From Paenibacillus montaniterrae (GTDB lineage: Bacteria; Bacillota; Bacilli; Paenibacillales; Paenibacillaceae), in the NCBI RefSeq assembly GCF_018403185.1, contig NZ_BOSE01000017.1, positions 1 to 62,368 of the forward strand: a stretch of 62,368 bases of DNA, read 5' to 3'. This document shows positions 23,743 through 33,181 of the stretch, in pieces. Made by a program: the position numbers and the translations under genes. Below the pieces are notes generated by a model. It was given only the letters and a program-made list of their open reading frames with translations, was not told where the DNA came from and made no database searches. Positions within the stretch are counted from its first letter, which is position 1. Each line of letters opens with the position of its first letter.

Positions 23743-26700
23743 TTGAAAGCGCTAATTGATTTATTTGCTGAAGATTCGGAATTAAAATCGGTCGTCACTG
23801 GGTTTGCCAAAGGGATGAAGGAGCAAATGGTTTCCGGCCTTGCCGGCTCATCTCGTCAAGTTTTTCTTGCTGCTCTGCAGCAGCAGCTTGACAAACCTTT
23901 GCTTGTCGTTACGCATAATATGTTCTCTGCACAAAAGATAGCAGAGGACTTGCATGATTTACGTGAAAATGTGCTGCTCTACCCTGCCAACGAGCTTATG
24001 GCGGCAGAAGCAGCTATATCCAGTCCAGAAACGCTTGCACAGCGCATGGACGTGCTAATCTCGCTAGCTAAGGGCTTCCGCGGGATTGTTGTCGTTCCTT
24101 TCTCAGGCATCAGACGCTATTTGCCGAGCAAGGATGCGATCATTGAGGCTGAGATGCCGATAAAAGTAGGCGAAGAGCTTGCGACTGAAAGCTTTATTCA
24201 GAAGCTTGTAGAGCTTGGCTATACTAGAGCAGATATGGTGGAAACGAAGGGCGAGTTCAGCGTTCGCGGCGGAATTATTGACTTCTACCCGCTTACTTCA
24301 AAGCTAGCGATTCGGGTAGAATGGTTTGGCGACGAAATAGATTCCATTCGTACCTTTGATACGACGGATCAGCGTACAGTTGATCGTATGGAGCAATATG
24401 TGGTGCCTCCCGCTCAGGAAATTCTCGCTTCCCGTGAGCGCATGACGACAGCGGCCCGGCATGCGGCCAATCTACTAGAAGGTCAACTGGACAAGATGAA
24501 TGACCGTACAGCGAAGGAAAAGCTGCGCGAGGAAATTGGCGCCGAGCTGAACAAGCTGAGAGAGGGCATCTACTTTTCGGAAATCTATAAATATATTTCC
24601 TTGCTCTATCCTGAAAAACAAACGATCATCGACTATATGCCGGCAGACACGCTGCTCGTGCTCGATGAGCCGAGCCGCTTAATTGAGACAGCGAGACAGC
24701 TTGAGCGTGATGAGACGGAATGGAACTTGCATTTGCTGCAAAATGGAAAATCATTGCCAAGCCTGGTGCTGGCTCGCGATACGAATGAAATATTGCAGCA
24801 TCGCCCGTATCAAACATTGTTTTTGCAGCTGTTTTTGAAGCAAATTCCGCATACTCAGCCGCAAAACATCGTGAACATTACGACGCGCACGATGCAAAAC
24901 TTCCACGGGCAAATGAATGTGCTCAAGTCGGAGATGGAGCGCTGGCATAAGCATGGAAGCCATATTATGATGCTTGCAGGCAACAAGGAGCGTCTGGATC
25001 GGATGCGCCGCGTGCTGGAAGACTATGATATATTAAAGCCAACTTTGCTAGAGGGCAATTTGCAGCAGGGCTTTGAGCTGCCTTCCTCCAATTTGGTGGT
25101 CATTACCGAAGGCGAAATGTTTACGCAAAAGCAGCGCAAGGCCAGACGCGTAGACAAGAAGCTAGACAATGCCGAGCGAATTAAAAGCTACACTGAGCTT
25201 AAGGTAGGTGATTACGTCGTTCACCAAAACCACGGTATCGGTAAATATGTTGGCATCGGCACCTTGGAAATCGGCGGCATTCACCGCGATTATTTGCATA
25301 TTGTCTATGCAGGCGGCGACAAGCTGTCAGTGCCTGTTGACCAGGTTGATTTGATTCAGAAATATGTCGGCTCTGAGGATAAGGAGCCGAAAATTAATAA
25401 ATTGGGCGGTACGGAATGGACGAAGGCGAAAAGCAAGGCGCGCGCCTCTGTTCAGGACATCGCCGATGATTTGATTAAGCTGTACGCAGAAAGACAAGCT
25501 ACACCGGGCTATGCTTTTGGGCCGGACACGACCTATCAGCAGGAGTTTGAAGCGATGTTTCCGTATGAAGAAACAACGGATCAGCTGCGTGCAATCGAGG
25601 AAATTAAGCGCGATATGGAGAAGGCCCGTCCAATGGACCGCTTGCTGTGCGGCGATGTCGGCTACGGCAAAACTGAGGTAGCGATCCGCGCTGCCTTCAA
25701 GGCGGCCATGGAAGGCAAGCAGGTAGCTGTGCTCGTGCCTACAACGATTCTTGCGCAGCAGCACTATGAGACGTTCAAGGAACGATTTAACGGTTATCCG
25801 ATCAATGTGCAGGTTATGAGCCGCTTCCGCTCGCGCAAGGAGCAAAACGACACGATCAAAGGCTTGAAGAACGGTACCGTAGATGTCGTAATCGGCACGC
25901 ATCGCCTGCTGTCGCAGGACGTAGTGTTCTATGCATTGGGGCTGGTCATCGTCGATGAGGAGCAGCGCTTTGGCGTTACGCATAAGGAAAAGCTGAAAAA
26001 GCTTAAAACAAGTGTCGATGTGCTGACGCTGACAGCGACGCCAATTCCGCGCACGCTGCATATGTCGATGCTTGGCGTACGCGATCTGTCGGTCATTGAA
26101 ACGCCGCCAGAGAATCGCTTCCCGGTGCAAACCTATGTGCTGGAGCATAGCCCTGCTATGGTGAGAGAAGCGATTGAGCGCGAGCTGGCGCGCGGTGGAC
26201 AGGTATATTACTTGTTTAACCGTGTACAGGGCATCTATCAAATGGCCGAGGAGATTAATATGCTGGTGCCGGAAGCGCGCGTTACAGTCGGCCATGGCAG
26301 AATGAGCGAGCAGGAATTGGAGAAAACAATTCTTGATTTCCTTGATGGCGAATCCGATGTGCTCGTTAGTACATCGATTATCGAGACAGGAGTAGATATT
26401 CCGAATGTTAATACGCTAATCGTGCATGATGCTGACAAGATGGGACTGTCCCAGCTTTATCAGCTGCGCGGCCGTGTAGGGCGCTCCAATCGAATCGCTT
26501 ACGCCTATTTTACGTATCAGCGCGACAAGGTGCTTACAGAGGTCGCCGAAAAGCGTCTGCAGTCGATTAAGGAATTTACAGAGCTCGGTTCCGGCTTTAA
26601 AATTGCGATGCGCGACCTTTCCATACGCGGAGCGGGCAATCTGCTCGGTGCGGAGCAGCACGGCTTTATCGCTTCTGTCGGCTTTGAAATGTTCTCGCAA

Positions 26701-27264
26701 ATGCTGGCTGAGGAAATTAAGCTGAGAAAGCTGAAAATGGAAGGCGAAGAGGTCGAGGAACAAAAGCAAGTGCAGACGGCGATCGATTTGAGCGTCGATG
26801 CTTATTTGCCGAACGAATATATTTACGACAGCATGCAAAAAATTGAAATCTATAAGAAAGCGGCATCGATTAGTTCCATTGAGGAATCTGATGAGCTAAT
26901 TGGCGAGCTGCTGGACCGCTTTGGTGATCTGCCGCAGCCTGTTATGAATTTAATGACGGTTGCCCGCTTAAAGGTGCTTGGTTCCTCCTTGGGCATAGCA
27001 AGCATTGGAGGCCGTGGTGATGATTTCCGTCTTACATTCGAGCAAGCGCCTAAGAAAAAGTCGATTCGCAAGGATATCGACAAGCTTTGTATGAAGCTGG
27101 AAAACCGCTTCAAGCAAGCTCGCGAGGAGGAGTCTCCGTATTACATTGATTTGCGCGGCAAAGGGCTGGACATGGAGCAGAAGCTGCATTTGACAGAGAA
27201 GTTTTTGTTCGAGTATATCGATGTGGTGCAAATGGAATCGCAATTGCATAAGACGATTTCATAA
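23743..27264 (+). CDS. mfd: Transcription-repair coupling factor
   Basis: A 1173-residue Mfd. The N-terminal UvrB-homology module includes GEFSVRGGIIDFYPL. The RNA-polymerase interaction domain (GDYVVHQNHGIGKYVGI) follows at about residues 490-560. The helicase core has Walker A GDVGYGKT, DEEQRFG and TATPIPRTL. The RNA polymerase stalled at lesions is displaced and UvrABC recruited. I prefer TTG 23743, with GAGGTG (23727-23732) 10 nt upstream, over ATG 23725, which lacks a ribosome site. Confidence 0.97.
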   Translation: MKALIDLFAEDSELKSVVTGFAKGMKEQMVSGLAGSSRQVFLAALQQQLDKPLLVVTHNMFSAQKIAEDLHDLRENVLLYPANELMAAEAAISSPETLAQRMDVLISLAKGFRGIVVVPFSGIRRYLPSKDAIIEAEMPIKVGEELATESFIQKLVELGYTRADMVETKGEFSVRGGIIDFYPLTSKLAIRVEWFGDEIDSIRTFDTTDQRTVDRMEQYVVPPAQEILASRERMTTAARHAANLLEGQLDKMNDRTAKEKLREEIGAELNKLREGIYFSEIYKYISLLYPEKQTIIDYMPADTLLVLDEPSRLIETARQLERDETEWNLHLLQNGKSLPSLVLARDTNEILQHRPYQTLFLQLFLKQIPHTQPQNIVNITTRTMQNFHGQMNVLKSEMERWHKHGSHIMMLAGNKERLDRMRRVLEDYDILKPTLLEGNLQQGFELPSSNLVVITEGEMFTQKQRKARRVDKKLDNAERIKSYTELKVGDYVVHQNHGIGKYVGIGTLEIGGIHRDYLHIVYAGGDKLSVPVDQVDLIQKYVGSEDKEPKINKLGGTEWTKAKSKARASVQDIADDLIKLYAERQATPGYAFGPDTTYQQEFEAMFPYEETTDQLRAIEEIKRDMEKARPMDRLLCGDVGYGKTEVAIRAAFKAAMEGKQVAVLVPTTILAQQHYETFKERFNGYPINVQVMSRFRSRKEQNDTIKGLKNGTVDVVIGTHRLLSQDVVFYALGLVIVDEEQRFGVTHKEKLKKLKTSVDVLTLTATPIPRTLHMSMLGVRDLSVIETPPENRFPVQTYVLEHSPAMVREAIERELARGGQVYYLFNRVQGIYQMAEEINMLVPEARVTVGHGRMSEQELEKTILDFLDGESDVLVSTSIIETGVDIPNVNTLIVHDADKMGLSQLYQLRGRVGRSNRIAYAYFTYQRDKVLTEVAEKRLQSIKEFTELGSGFKIAMRDLSIRGAGNLLGAEQHGFIASVGFEMFSQMLAEEIKLRKLKMEGEEVEEQKQVQTAIDLSVDAYLPNEYIYDSMQKIEIYKKAASISSIEESDELIGELLDRFGDLPQPVMNLMTVARLKVLGSSLGIASIGGRGDDFRLTFEQAPKKKSIRKDIDKLCMKLENRFKQAREEESPYYIDLRGKGLDMEQKLHLTEKFLFEYIDVVQMESQLHKTIS

Positions 27265-27289
27265 TTCGAAAATTCGCTTTTTATTTATT

Positions 27290-27323
27290 GAATCTGCTAC
27301 AATGAGTAGCAGATTCTATTTTT
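27290..27323 (+). terminator. Terminator after mfd
   Basis: GAATCTGCTAC/GTAGCAGATTC, a perfect 11-bp stem with AATGA loop (27290-27316), followed by TATTTTTG. It ends 1 nt before the ribosome site of the next gene, so it might also act on that gene's translation. Confidence 0.75.
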
Positions 27324-27338
27324 GAAAGGGGCTTGTAC

Positions 27339-28541
27339 ATGCTTTACAATTTCACTACAAATAAAAGAAATAAATGGTTAATGCTACTGCTATCAGCAGT
27401 GCTGACAATCAGTTTGCTTTCTGCTTGCGGCAAGGATGAGCTAAATCCATCGCTTGCGTTTGAAGATGTAGAAGGAGGAGAGGTTGTTGCTACCTATAAG
27501 GACGGCACAGTTACCGATCTGGAATTTAACAAATTTAAGTCAGCGTTAGCCTTTACCCAAGGCATGGACCCGACGATACTCGACATGGAAGGCTACCGTG
27601 AATATATACTGGAGCAATATGTAGTGTATAAGGTGCTGTCAGGCCGTGCGAATCAAGAGCAGCAGGACGCAGCAAAGGAAGATGCGCTGGCTAGCTGGGC
27701 GAGCCTTGAGGAGTATTTGAAAAGCGTTGGTGACGTTAAGGATCAGTTGAAAACCTATAACCTGACAATCAATGATGTTGCTTCGTTTCTAATGATGGGC
27801 AGCGCCGTTACTAAGTATATCGATTCGCAAATAACTGATGAAATGATGAAAACAGAGTATGACGAGAATAAAGCGGACTATACGTTGTATGATATTCGTC
27901 AAATCGTTGTAAATCTTGCTGTACAGGACCCAACTACGGGAGAGGTTACAGTTACACGTACAGAAGAGGAAGCGCTGGCACGTGCACAAGAGGTGAAAGA
28001 AAAGCTCGAAGCTGGCGGCAGCTGGGATGAGCTGGCTAAACAATATTCCGACGATACAACTACGAAAGAAACAGGCGGCGTCTACACTGACTACATGGGT
28101 GGCAGATGGTACGAGCCTGTTAAGGAAGCAGCATTTACACAAGAGTTGAACAAAGTTGGCGAGCCTGTGCTTTCTGCAGTTGGCTACCATGTGATTCAGG
28201 TGGAAGGCCGCGATATTTTGGAATATGAATCAATTGCAGATACAACGAAAGATATGATTCGTTATGTGCTGTCCAATCAAGTAATGGACAACTTCATGAA
28301 GGATGAGCTGCCTGGCTATGAGCTCAATATTACATTGCCTCCTGTGGAAGGCGCTGAGCAAGGTGAGGGCGCAGAGAGCGGCGATGGTGGCGCAGCCAAC
28401 GAGCAAAATGGTGAAGCGGATGGAGCAGCTAATGACACTGCGACAGACGATGCAGCCAATGACGCCGGCACTGATGCTTCCGGCAATGCAGCCAATGATT
28501 CTGCAACTAATGAAACAAAAACCGATGAAGCTGCACAGTAA
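27339..28541 (+). CDS. Peptidylprolyl isomerase lipoprotein (SurA/PrsA-like)
   Basis: A 400-residue exported foldase. Signal peptide ends in the lipobox LLSAC, so it should be lipid-anchored outside the membrane. A SurA-type N-terminal chaperone region is followed by a PpiC-type parvulin domain at about residues 180-300 (YDIRQIVV, WDELAKQYSDD, VGYHVIQVEG). The last ~65 residues are low-complexity, rich in A, N, D, G and T. ATG 27339 is 8 nt from GAAAGGGG; the TTG at 27333 is too close. B. subtilis has no gene here between mfd and spoVT. Confidence 0.88.
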   Translation: MLYNFTTNKRNKWLMLLLSAVLTISLLSACGKDELNPSLAFEDVEGGEVVATYKDGTVTDLEFNKFKSALAFTQGMDPTILDMEGYREYILEQYVVYKVLSGRANQEQQDAAKEDALASWASLEEYLKSVGDVKDQLKTYNLTINDVASFLMMGSAVTKYIDSQITDEMMKTEYDENKADYTLYDIRQIVVNLAVQDPTTGEVTVTRTEEEALARAQEVKEKLEAGGSWDELAKQYSDDTTTKETGGVYTDYMGGRWYEPVKEAAFTQELNKVGEPVLSAVGYHVIQVEGRDILEYESIADTTKDMIRYVLSNQVMDNFMKDELPGYELNITLPPVEGAEQGEGAESGDGGAANEQNGEADGAANDTATDDAANDAGTDASGNAANDSATNETKTDEAAQ

Positions 28542-28591
28542 ACAATAGTTCAGCTCGAAGCAAATGATAAAGGTTAATGAATGCTAATCAA

Positions 28592-28648
28592 AAAGAGGCT
28601 TGTTCAGATTGTCAGTTTTCGTTGACTTTCTCGACAAGCCTTTTGTTT
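28592..28648 (+). terminator. Terminator after the parvulin lipoprotein gene
   Basis: AGGCTTGT/ACAAGCCT (28596-28603, 28634-28641), with an inner GTCA/TGAC stem, followed by TTTTGTTT. Confidence 0.65.
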
Positions 28649-28698
28649 ATTCGGCAAATTCCAGCCTATTTCGCTACTGTAAAAAGTAATCCACCGAT

Positions 28699-28728
28699 GT
28701 ATAAGATGTCAAATAAGGATGAATACTA
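28699..28728 (+). promoter_or_regulatory. Candidate forespore (sigma-G-type) promoter of spoVT
   Basis: GTATA (28699-28703), 18 bp, AATACTA (28722-28728) resemble GHATR-N18-CATWHTA with one mismatch in the -10. It lies ~190 nt before the spoVT ATG. B. subtilis spoVT is sigma-G-dependent. The rest of the 28649-28919 gap shows only a short GCTGTA/TACAGC dyad. Confidence 0.35.
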
Positions 28729-28919
28729 TGGTCAGATTCAAATTTTGGCTGCGCTGTAGCAAAAAGCTAAAAGGTGTTTTTTTTACAGCAATGATGGGCA
28801 TGCTATATTCATCGCTGAAATTGGCGCGCGGTGTGGTCTGAAACATATGTACATTTGGTTTACTTATACAAGCGGCTTTTCACGCCATGTTAATCGATGT
28901 GAAAGAGAGGTATATTAGG

Positions 28920-29462
28920 ATGAAAGCTACTGGTATTGTTCGTCGTATTGACGATTTAGGTCGTGTTGTTATTCCTAAAGAAATTCGTCGCACGTTAAGG
29001 ATTCGTGAAGGCGATCCATTAGAGATTTTTGTTGATCGTGATGGTGAGGTTATTCTGAAAAAATATTCACCGATTGGTGAGCTTGGTGATTTTGCGAAGG
29101 AGTATGCTGAATCTTTGTTTGAAAGCGTCGGACATACGACAATCATTTCCGACCGTGATTCCATTATTGCAGTGGCAGGAGCTTCTAAAAAAGAGCTGCT
29201 TGATCGTCCAATTGGACAAACACTGGAAGCATGTATGGAAAATCGCAAAACATCTATAGAAACAAACAATGGAAATTACGAAATTATTAAAGATCACCAT
29301 GACAACTATAGCTCTTATGTAATAGCTCCAATTATTGCTGGTGGCGATCCGATTGGAACAGTTGTCATTATTAGCAAGGACGAAGGAACAAAGGTCGGAC
29401 AGCTTGAGCAGAAGATGGCTGAAACAGCAGCGGCATTTCTTGCAAAGCAGATGGAACAATAA
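28920..29462 (+). CDS. spoVT: Stage V sporulation regulator SpoVT
   Basis: A 180-residue forespore transcription factor. The AbrB-like N-terminal domain starts MKATGIVRRIDDLGRVVIPK and is virtually identical to B. subtilis SpoVT. A GAF domain fills the C-terminal ~120 residues. It tunes sigma-G genes. The ATG at 28920 matches the family start, and AGAGAGG is upstream. It belongs to the same fold family as AbrB, also in this window. Confidence 0.97.
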   Translation: MKATGIVRRIDDLGRVVIPKEIRRTLRIREGDPLEIFVDRDGEVILKKYSPIGELGDFAKEYAESLFESVGHTTIISDRDSIIAVAGASKKELLDRPIGQTLEACMENRKTSIETNNGNYEIIKDHHDNYSSYVIAPIIAGGDPIGTVVIISKDEGTKVGQLEQKMAETAAAFLAKQMEQ

Positions 29463-29469
29463 TCGACAT

Positions 29470-29485
29470 TTTTCCACGTGGAACA
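29470..29485. promoter_or_regulatory. parS-like site (ParB/Spo0J binding)
   Basis: TTTTCCACGTGGAACA (29470-29485) differs at one position from TGTTCCACGTGGAACA, a form of the 16-bp parS palindrome (TGTTNCACGTGNAACA). The 12-bp core TTCCACGTGGAA is a perfect palindrome. It lies 8 nt after the spoVT stop. Chromosomal parS sites cluster near oriC, and this segment is origin-proximal in B. subtilis. Confidence 0.68.
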
Positions 29486-29488
29486 TAT

Positions 29489-29536
29489 AAGCTTCCTCAG
29501 CCAACAGCAGTTAAGATGGCAGAGGAAGCTTTTTTC
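29489..29536 (+). terminator. Terminator after spoVT
   Basis: AAGCTTCCTC/GAGGAAGCTT (29489-29498, 29522-29531) followed by T6, with an inner GCCA/TGGC pairing. Confidence 0.88.
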
Positions 29537-29594
29537 ACCTATAATGAAGGGATGGTGGTTGTAGTTGAAGGTTGGAAAGTAGTGTGATACTGGT

Positions 29595-31160
29595 TTGAGC
29601 ATAAAAAGAAAATGGCTGAAGCTGACGAGCTATGGAGCGTTATGGCTAACGGCGGCTACACTGCTGACGAAGCTAATAGGTGTGCTGCAAAAAATACCGC
29701 TGCAAAATTTGGCTGGAGATTCAGTATTTGGCATTTATAATATCGTTTATCCCATTTATCAAATGATGATGGCTTTAGGCATTGCAGGGATACCAACTGC
29801 GCTTGCGTCTTATATCGCGATGCAGCCTCCGCTAGAGCGTGAACGCACATTGCGTGTTGGCTTAACCATCAGCAGCGCTGCATCGCTTATTATGGCAGTA
29901 ATTGGCTTTGCAGCAGCGCCATGGCTAGGCAGCTTGATTGGACATAAAGAGGTGGTCAGCTCCTTGCGTGTGCTTGCGCTTGCGCTGTTGATTACGCCAT
30001 TGATTGCGGTATACCGCGGCTATTATCAAGGCCTGGACGATGCGAAAACTTCCTCCCTGTCGCAGCTGCTGGAGCAGCTCATTCGCGTAGCTTGCATGGT
30101 GCTGCTGCTATGGCTTGGCTTAAAGCTCGACTGGTCCGATGCGACCATGTCGGCTGCTGTAATGTGGGGTTCCGTTATTGGGGCGCTTGCAACCCTGCTC
30201 TGGTTTTGGCAGCGCAAGCCTAAGCAGCCCAAACAGGAAGACACATCGACCAGTTGGATAAAGGAAGGCGCAGTGCTCTTAAAGCTGGCGCTGCCAACTG
30301 CACTGGCGGCAATTGTTGTGCCGATGGTGGCAGTAGTTGATGCGCTAACTATTCCTCGTCTACTGGCGGATAGCGGTGTCCAGGGGACAGAGGCGATGGC
30401 GCAATTTGGACAATACAGCAGAATCCAACCGCTGATTCAGCTCGTTTCAATGCTGCTTGCCGCACTAGCTGCCGGATTTCTGCCGCGCTGGGTCAAGCAG
30501 GAACGAGATGGAATAGCTGGGCATTGGCTGGGTACTCGCTTGCTGCTGATGCATCGTATTGCGTTGCTTATAAGCTTTGGCGCTGCTGCCGGCTTGTACA
30601 TTTTGTCGGAGCCAATTAATATCGCGCTGTACAAAGACGCTGCAGGCATCGCAACCTTTCGCCTGCTCGCTATTTCTACTGCAGCAAGCTGTGTGCTTGC
30701 TGTTCAGGCGCCGTTGCTGCAGGGAGCGGGAATTACACGGCTATCGATTTGGCTGGTCATTATTGCAGCCGGCAGCAAGGCGCTGTTAAACGGCTGGCTG
30801 GTGCCGATACACGGAATTGAAGGAGCGGCACTAGCTGCCAATCTATCGCTGCTAGTGCCGGCTGTAATCGGCGGCTGGGCATTGTATCGCACAGTTCAGC
30901 CAATAAATGGCGTACCTTACAACATGCTGACAATAGTAAACCGTGAGCTGGCTCGTCCATTGCTTGCCGCCAGCCTTGGTATGCTTATTATGCTGGCTGC
31001 GCTGCGGCTGCTGAAGCAGCTGTGGCCGCAGGAGCTGGAAACAAGATTGGATATGACCGCTTATATATTGGTTGCAGTTGTGATAGGAGCATCCTTGTAT
31101 GGACTTGCTATGCTTCTCAGCCGCGCCATAACGGCAGAAGAGCTGAGACGGCTAGGATGA
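29595..31160 (+). CDS. Polysaccharide biosynthesis/flippase-family membrane protein (YabM-like)
   Basis: A 521-residue protein with about 14 hydrophobic segments and the MVF/Wzx layout. The N-terminal ALWLTAATLLTKLIGVLQKI and GIYNIVYPIYQMMMALGIAGI resemble the SpoVB/YabM/Amj-type lipid-linked oligosaccharide transporters. The exact substrate is unknown. The TTG start is uncertain, because no strong ribosome site is within 10 nt. Position between spoVT and yabN matches yabM. Confidence 0.88.
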   Translation: MSIKRKWLKLTSYGALWLTAATLLTKLIGVLQKIPLQNLAGDSVFGIYNIVYPIYQMMMALGIAGIPTALASYIAMQPPLERERTLRVGLTISSAASLIMAVIGFAAAPWLGSLIGHKEVVSSLRVLALALLITPLIAVYRGYYQGLDDAKTSSLSQLLEQLIRVACMVLLLWLGLKLDWSDATMSAAVMWGSVIGALATLLWFWQRKPKQPKQEDTSTSWIKEGAVLLKLALPTALAAIVVPMVAVVDALTIPRLLADSGVQGTEAMAQFGQYSRIQPLIQLVSMLLAALAAGFLPRWVKQERDGIAGHWLGTRLLLMHRIALLISFGAAAGLYILSEPINIALYKDAAGIATFRLLAISTAASCVLAVQAPLLQGAGITRLSIWLVIIAAGSKALLNGWLVPIHGIEGAALAANLSLLVPAVIGGWALYRTVQPINGVPYNMLTIVNRELARPLLAASLGMLIMLAALRLLKQLWPQELETRLDMTAYILVAVVIGASLYGLAMLLSRAITAEELRRLG

Positions 31161-31267
31161 GTGGACATTAGCATGGAAATACACCAGGTTTCGTTATAAC
31201 ATAACCAGGGATAGCTTCAGTAGCGGTAATGCCTTGCGTTATAGCAGATAGGAGGAGAAAGATAAGT

Positions 31268-32758
31268 ATGCAGATTTCGGTTGTTGGATTAGGATCAGGA
31301 GGCGCGGAGCAGCTCACGCTCGGCATTTGGAAGCTTCTGCAAAGCGCAGACCAGCTGTTTATACGAACGAAGCACCATCCTGTAATGGCTTTGCTTGACG
31401 AGGAGTCGATCGGCTATACGAGCTTTGATGATGTATATGAGCGTCATCACAATTTTCCGGACGTATATGAGGAGATCGTTGCAGCATTGATCGATCATAC
31501 GAAAGAGCTGGCAGCACAAGGGAAAGCCGCTCATGTAGTGTACGCTGTGCCCGGTCATCCAATGGTTGCTGAAAGTACAGTTCAGCAATTGCTGGCTCGC
31601 TGTGAGACTGAAGGGATCAAGCTTGACATTCGCGGTGGTGAAAGCTTCCTGGATGCAGCCTTTGCCGCACTGCGCTTCGATCCGATCGAAGGCTTTGCTT
31701 TGCTTGATGCAGCGGATTTGCAGCCTGCTCAGCTGCAGCCACAGTTGCATACGATCATCGGTCAGGTGTATGATCAATATACGGCGTCAGATGTTAAGCT
31801 AGCGTTGATGGAGCGTTACCCGGATGATTACGAGGTAATCGTTGGACATGCTTTAGGCGTAGCGGAACAGGAGCAAATCATCAAGCTGCCGATCTATGAA
31901 TTAGATCGCATAGAAGGCTACCACAATTTATCGATTATTTATGTGCCTCGCTCTACAGATGATGCATTGCGCAATCGCACCTTTGATCGTCTGCATGAAA
32001 TTATAGCCGTATTGCGCGGGCCTAATGGCTGCCCGTGGGATATGGAGCAAACGCATCAATCGATTCGCAAAAATTTTATCGAGGAGCTGTATGAGGCGCT
32101 TGAAGCAATTGATGCCGATGATCCTGCGGCGATGCAGGAGGAGTTCGGCGATGTTCTGCTGCAAATTATGCTGCATAGTCAAATGGAAGAGGAGCTGGGC
32201 AGCTTTTCCGTTTACGATGTGCTGCAATCATTGAATGAGAAGCTGATCTACCGTCATCCGCATGTATTTGGCGAGAACTCTGCCAGCGACGCAGAGGATG
32301 CGCTGAAAAATTGGGAGGCTATGAAAGCAAAAGAGCAGGAGGAAAAAGGAATTGCTGCGACACGGCCTTCTGTGCTGGATGGCATTCCTAAGGACTTGCC
32401 GGCTATATTAACGGCTTACAAGCTGCAAAAAAAAGCTGCCAAGGTAGGCTTCGATTGGGATTCGATCGAGCCGGTGCTCGATAAAATTGCTGAGGAGCTG
32501 GAGGAGCTTAAAGCGGAAATTGCTTCTGGTAATGTGGACAAGCAAGCTGCAGAGCTAGGTGATCTGCTGTTCGCTGTCGTAAACGCATCGCGCTTTATAG
32601 ACGCTGACCCGGAACAGTCGCTAGCACGCACAAATCTCAAATTTAAAACTAGATTTCAATATATTGAGGAGAAGCTTCGTATAAATGGCAAAAGCTTTGA
32701 CCATACTAATCTAGTAGAGATGGATCAATGGTGGGACGAAGCAAAGAAGATATTATAG
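31268..32758 (+). CDS. mazG: Tetrapyrrole-methylase/MazG fusion protein (YabN)
   Basis: A 496-residue two-domain protein. Residues ~1-220 have a SAM-type tetrapyrrole methylase fold (VVGLGSGGAEQLTLG, VVYAVPGHPMVAEST). Residues ~235-490 form MazG NTP pyrophosphohydrolase with EELYEALEAIDADD and EEFGDVLLQIMLH metal-binding helices, repeated once more as EELEELKAEI...ELGDLLFAVVN. MazG hydrolyses non-canonical or excess NTPs. ATG 31268 has AGGAGGAG upstream. The stop codon overlaps the terminal inverted repeat of repeat copy D. Confidence 0.94.
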   Translation: MQISVVGLGSGGAEQLTLGIWKLLQSADQLFIRTKHHPVMALLDEESIGYTSFDDVYERHHNFPDVYEEIVAALIDHTKELAAQGKAAHVVYAVPGHPMVAESTVQQLLARCETEGIKLDIRGGESFLDAAFAALRFDPIEGFALLDAADLQPAQLQPQLHTIIGQVYDQYTASDVKLALMERYPDDYEVIVGHALGVAEQEQIIKLPIYELDRIEGYHNLSIIYVPRSTDDALRNRTFDRLHEIIAVLRGPNGCPWDMEQTHQSIRKNFIEELYEALEAIDADDPAAMQEEFGDVLLQIMLHSQMEEELGSFSVYDVLQSLNEKLIYRHPHVFGENSASDAEDALKNWEAMKAKEQEEKGIAATRPSVLDGIPKDLPAILTAYKLQKKAAKVGFDWDSIEPVLDKIAEELEELKAEIASGNVDKQAAELGDLLFAVVNASRFIDADPEQSLARTNLKFKTRFQYIEEKLRINGKSFDHTNLVEMDQWWDEAKKIL

Positions 32759-32942
32759 AGGAAGTTCAAAATGTACGGCTTTGATGACGAAGCCAAGCTT
32801 AAGAGGATTACTCGACATCGAATATGAAACGCTGCCGAAAACTGCGGTGCTCACGTAGGTCTCTCTACGCTGCGCTCCTCGTTTTCTAGCATCGTCTCAT
32901 CTTCTCGGTCCTGAAAGCCGAACATTTTGAACGCTCATTATA
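32754..32942 (+). repeat. Intergenic repeat unit, copy D with both terminal inverted repeats
   Basis: The left end GTTCAAAATG (32764-32773) and right end CATTTTGAAC (32923-32932) are perfect 10-bp inverted repeats. They lie within longer imperfect ends (TATAGAGGAA... and ...GCTCATTATA). Inside are TTTGATGACGA, CTGCGGTGCTCACGTAG, CTACGCTGCGCTCCTCG and TCGGTCCTGAAAGCC as in copies A-C. At ~189 bp with no coding capacity it looks like a small non-autonomous element. The left end includes the mazG stop codon (32756-32758). Confidence 0.85.
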
Positions 32943-32999
32943 AGGGGAAGTTCAAAATGCGCTGCTTGATGACGAAGCTACATTTTGAACCTCTTTATA
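32939..32999 (+). repeat. Deletion derivative of the repeat unit
   Basis: GTTCAAAATG (32950-32959) and CATTTTGAAC (32981-32990) enclose just 21 bp, including TGATGACGAAGC from the left end of copy D. Outer TATAAGG and CTTTATA extend the inverted repeat. It shares its left TATA with the right end of copy D. Confidence 0.75.
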
Positions 33000-33181
33000 G
33001 ACTAAAGTCGTCAAAATCATCGCTTATTCAGCAAATCTTGTAATTTTTTAATAGATGCAAGAAGGATTTTGTAAACTTTAGTTGAATTAATATTCTTCGT
33101 GAGAACAGAACATACATACTGCGACTCACTATTAGGCGCTAGCCCCATACTATGGATATATTGTCAGGAGGAATATAAGAG

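Noticed and set aside
25327..26295. 322-codon minus-strand frame
   Set aside because: Antisense shadow within mfd; composition follows the mfd codons and no ribosome site is seen.
28577..28759. 60-codon plus-strand frame after the parvulin gene
   Set aside because: It runs through a terminator and has no ribosome site or recognisable sequence.
33121..33136. T7-promoter-like CGACTCACTAT
   Set aside because: An 11-bp core match with an extra base before GG and no phage context; most likely chance.
33146..33152. CATACTA before hup, a sigma-G -10
   Set aside because: No GHATR-like -35 at 17-18 bp, and HU needs a vegetative promoter.
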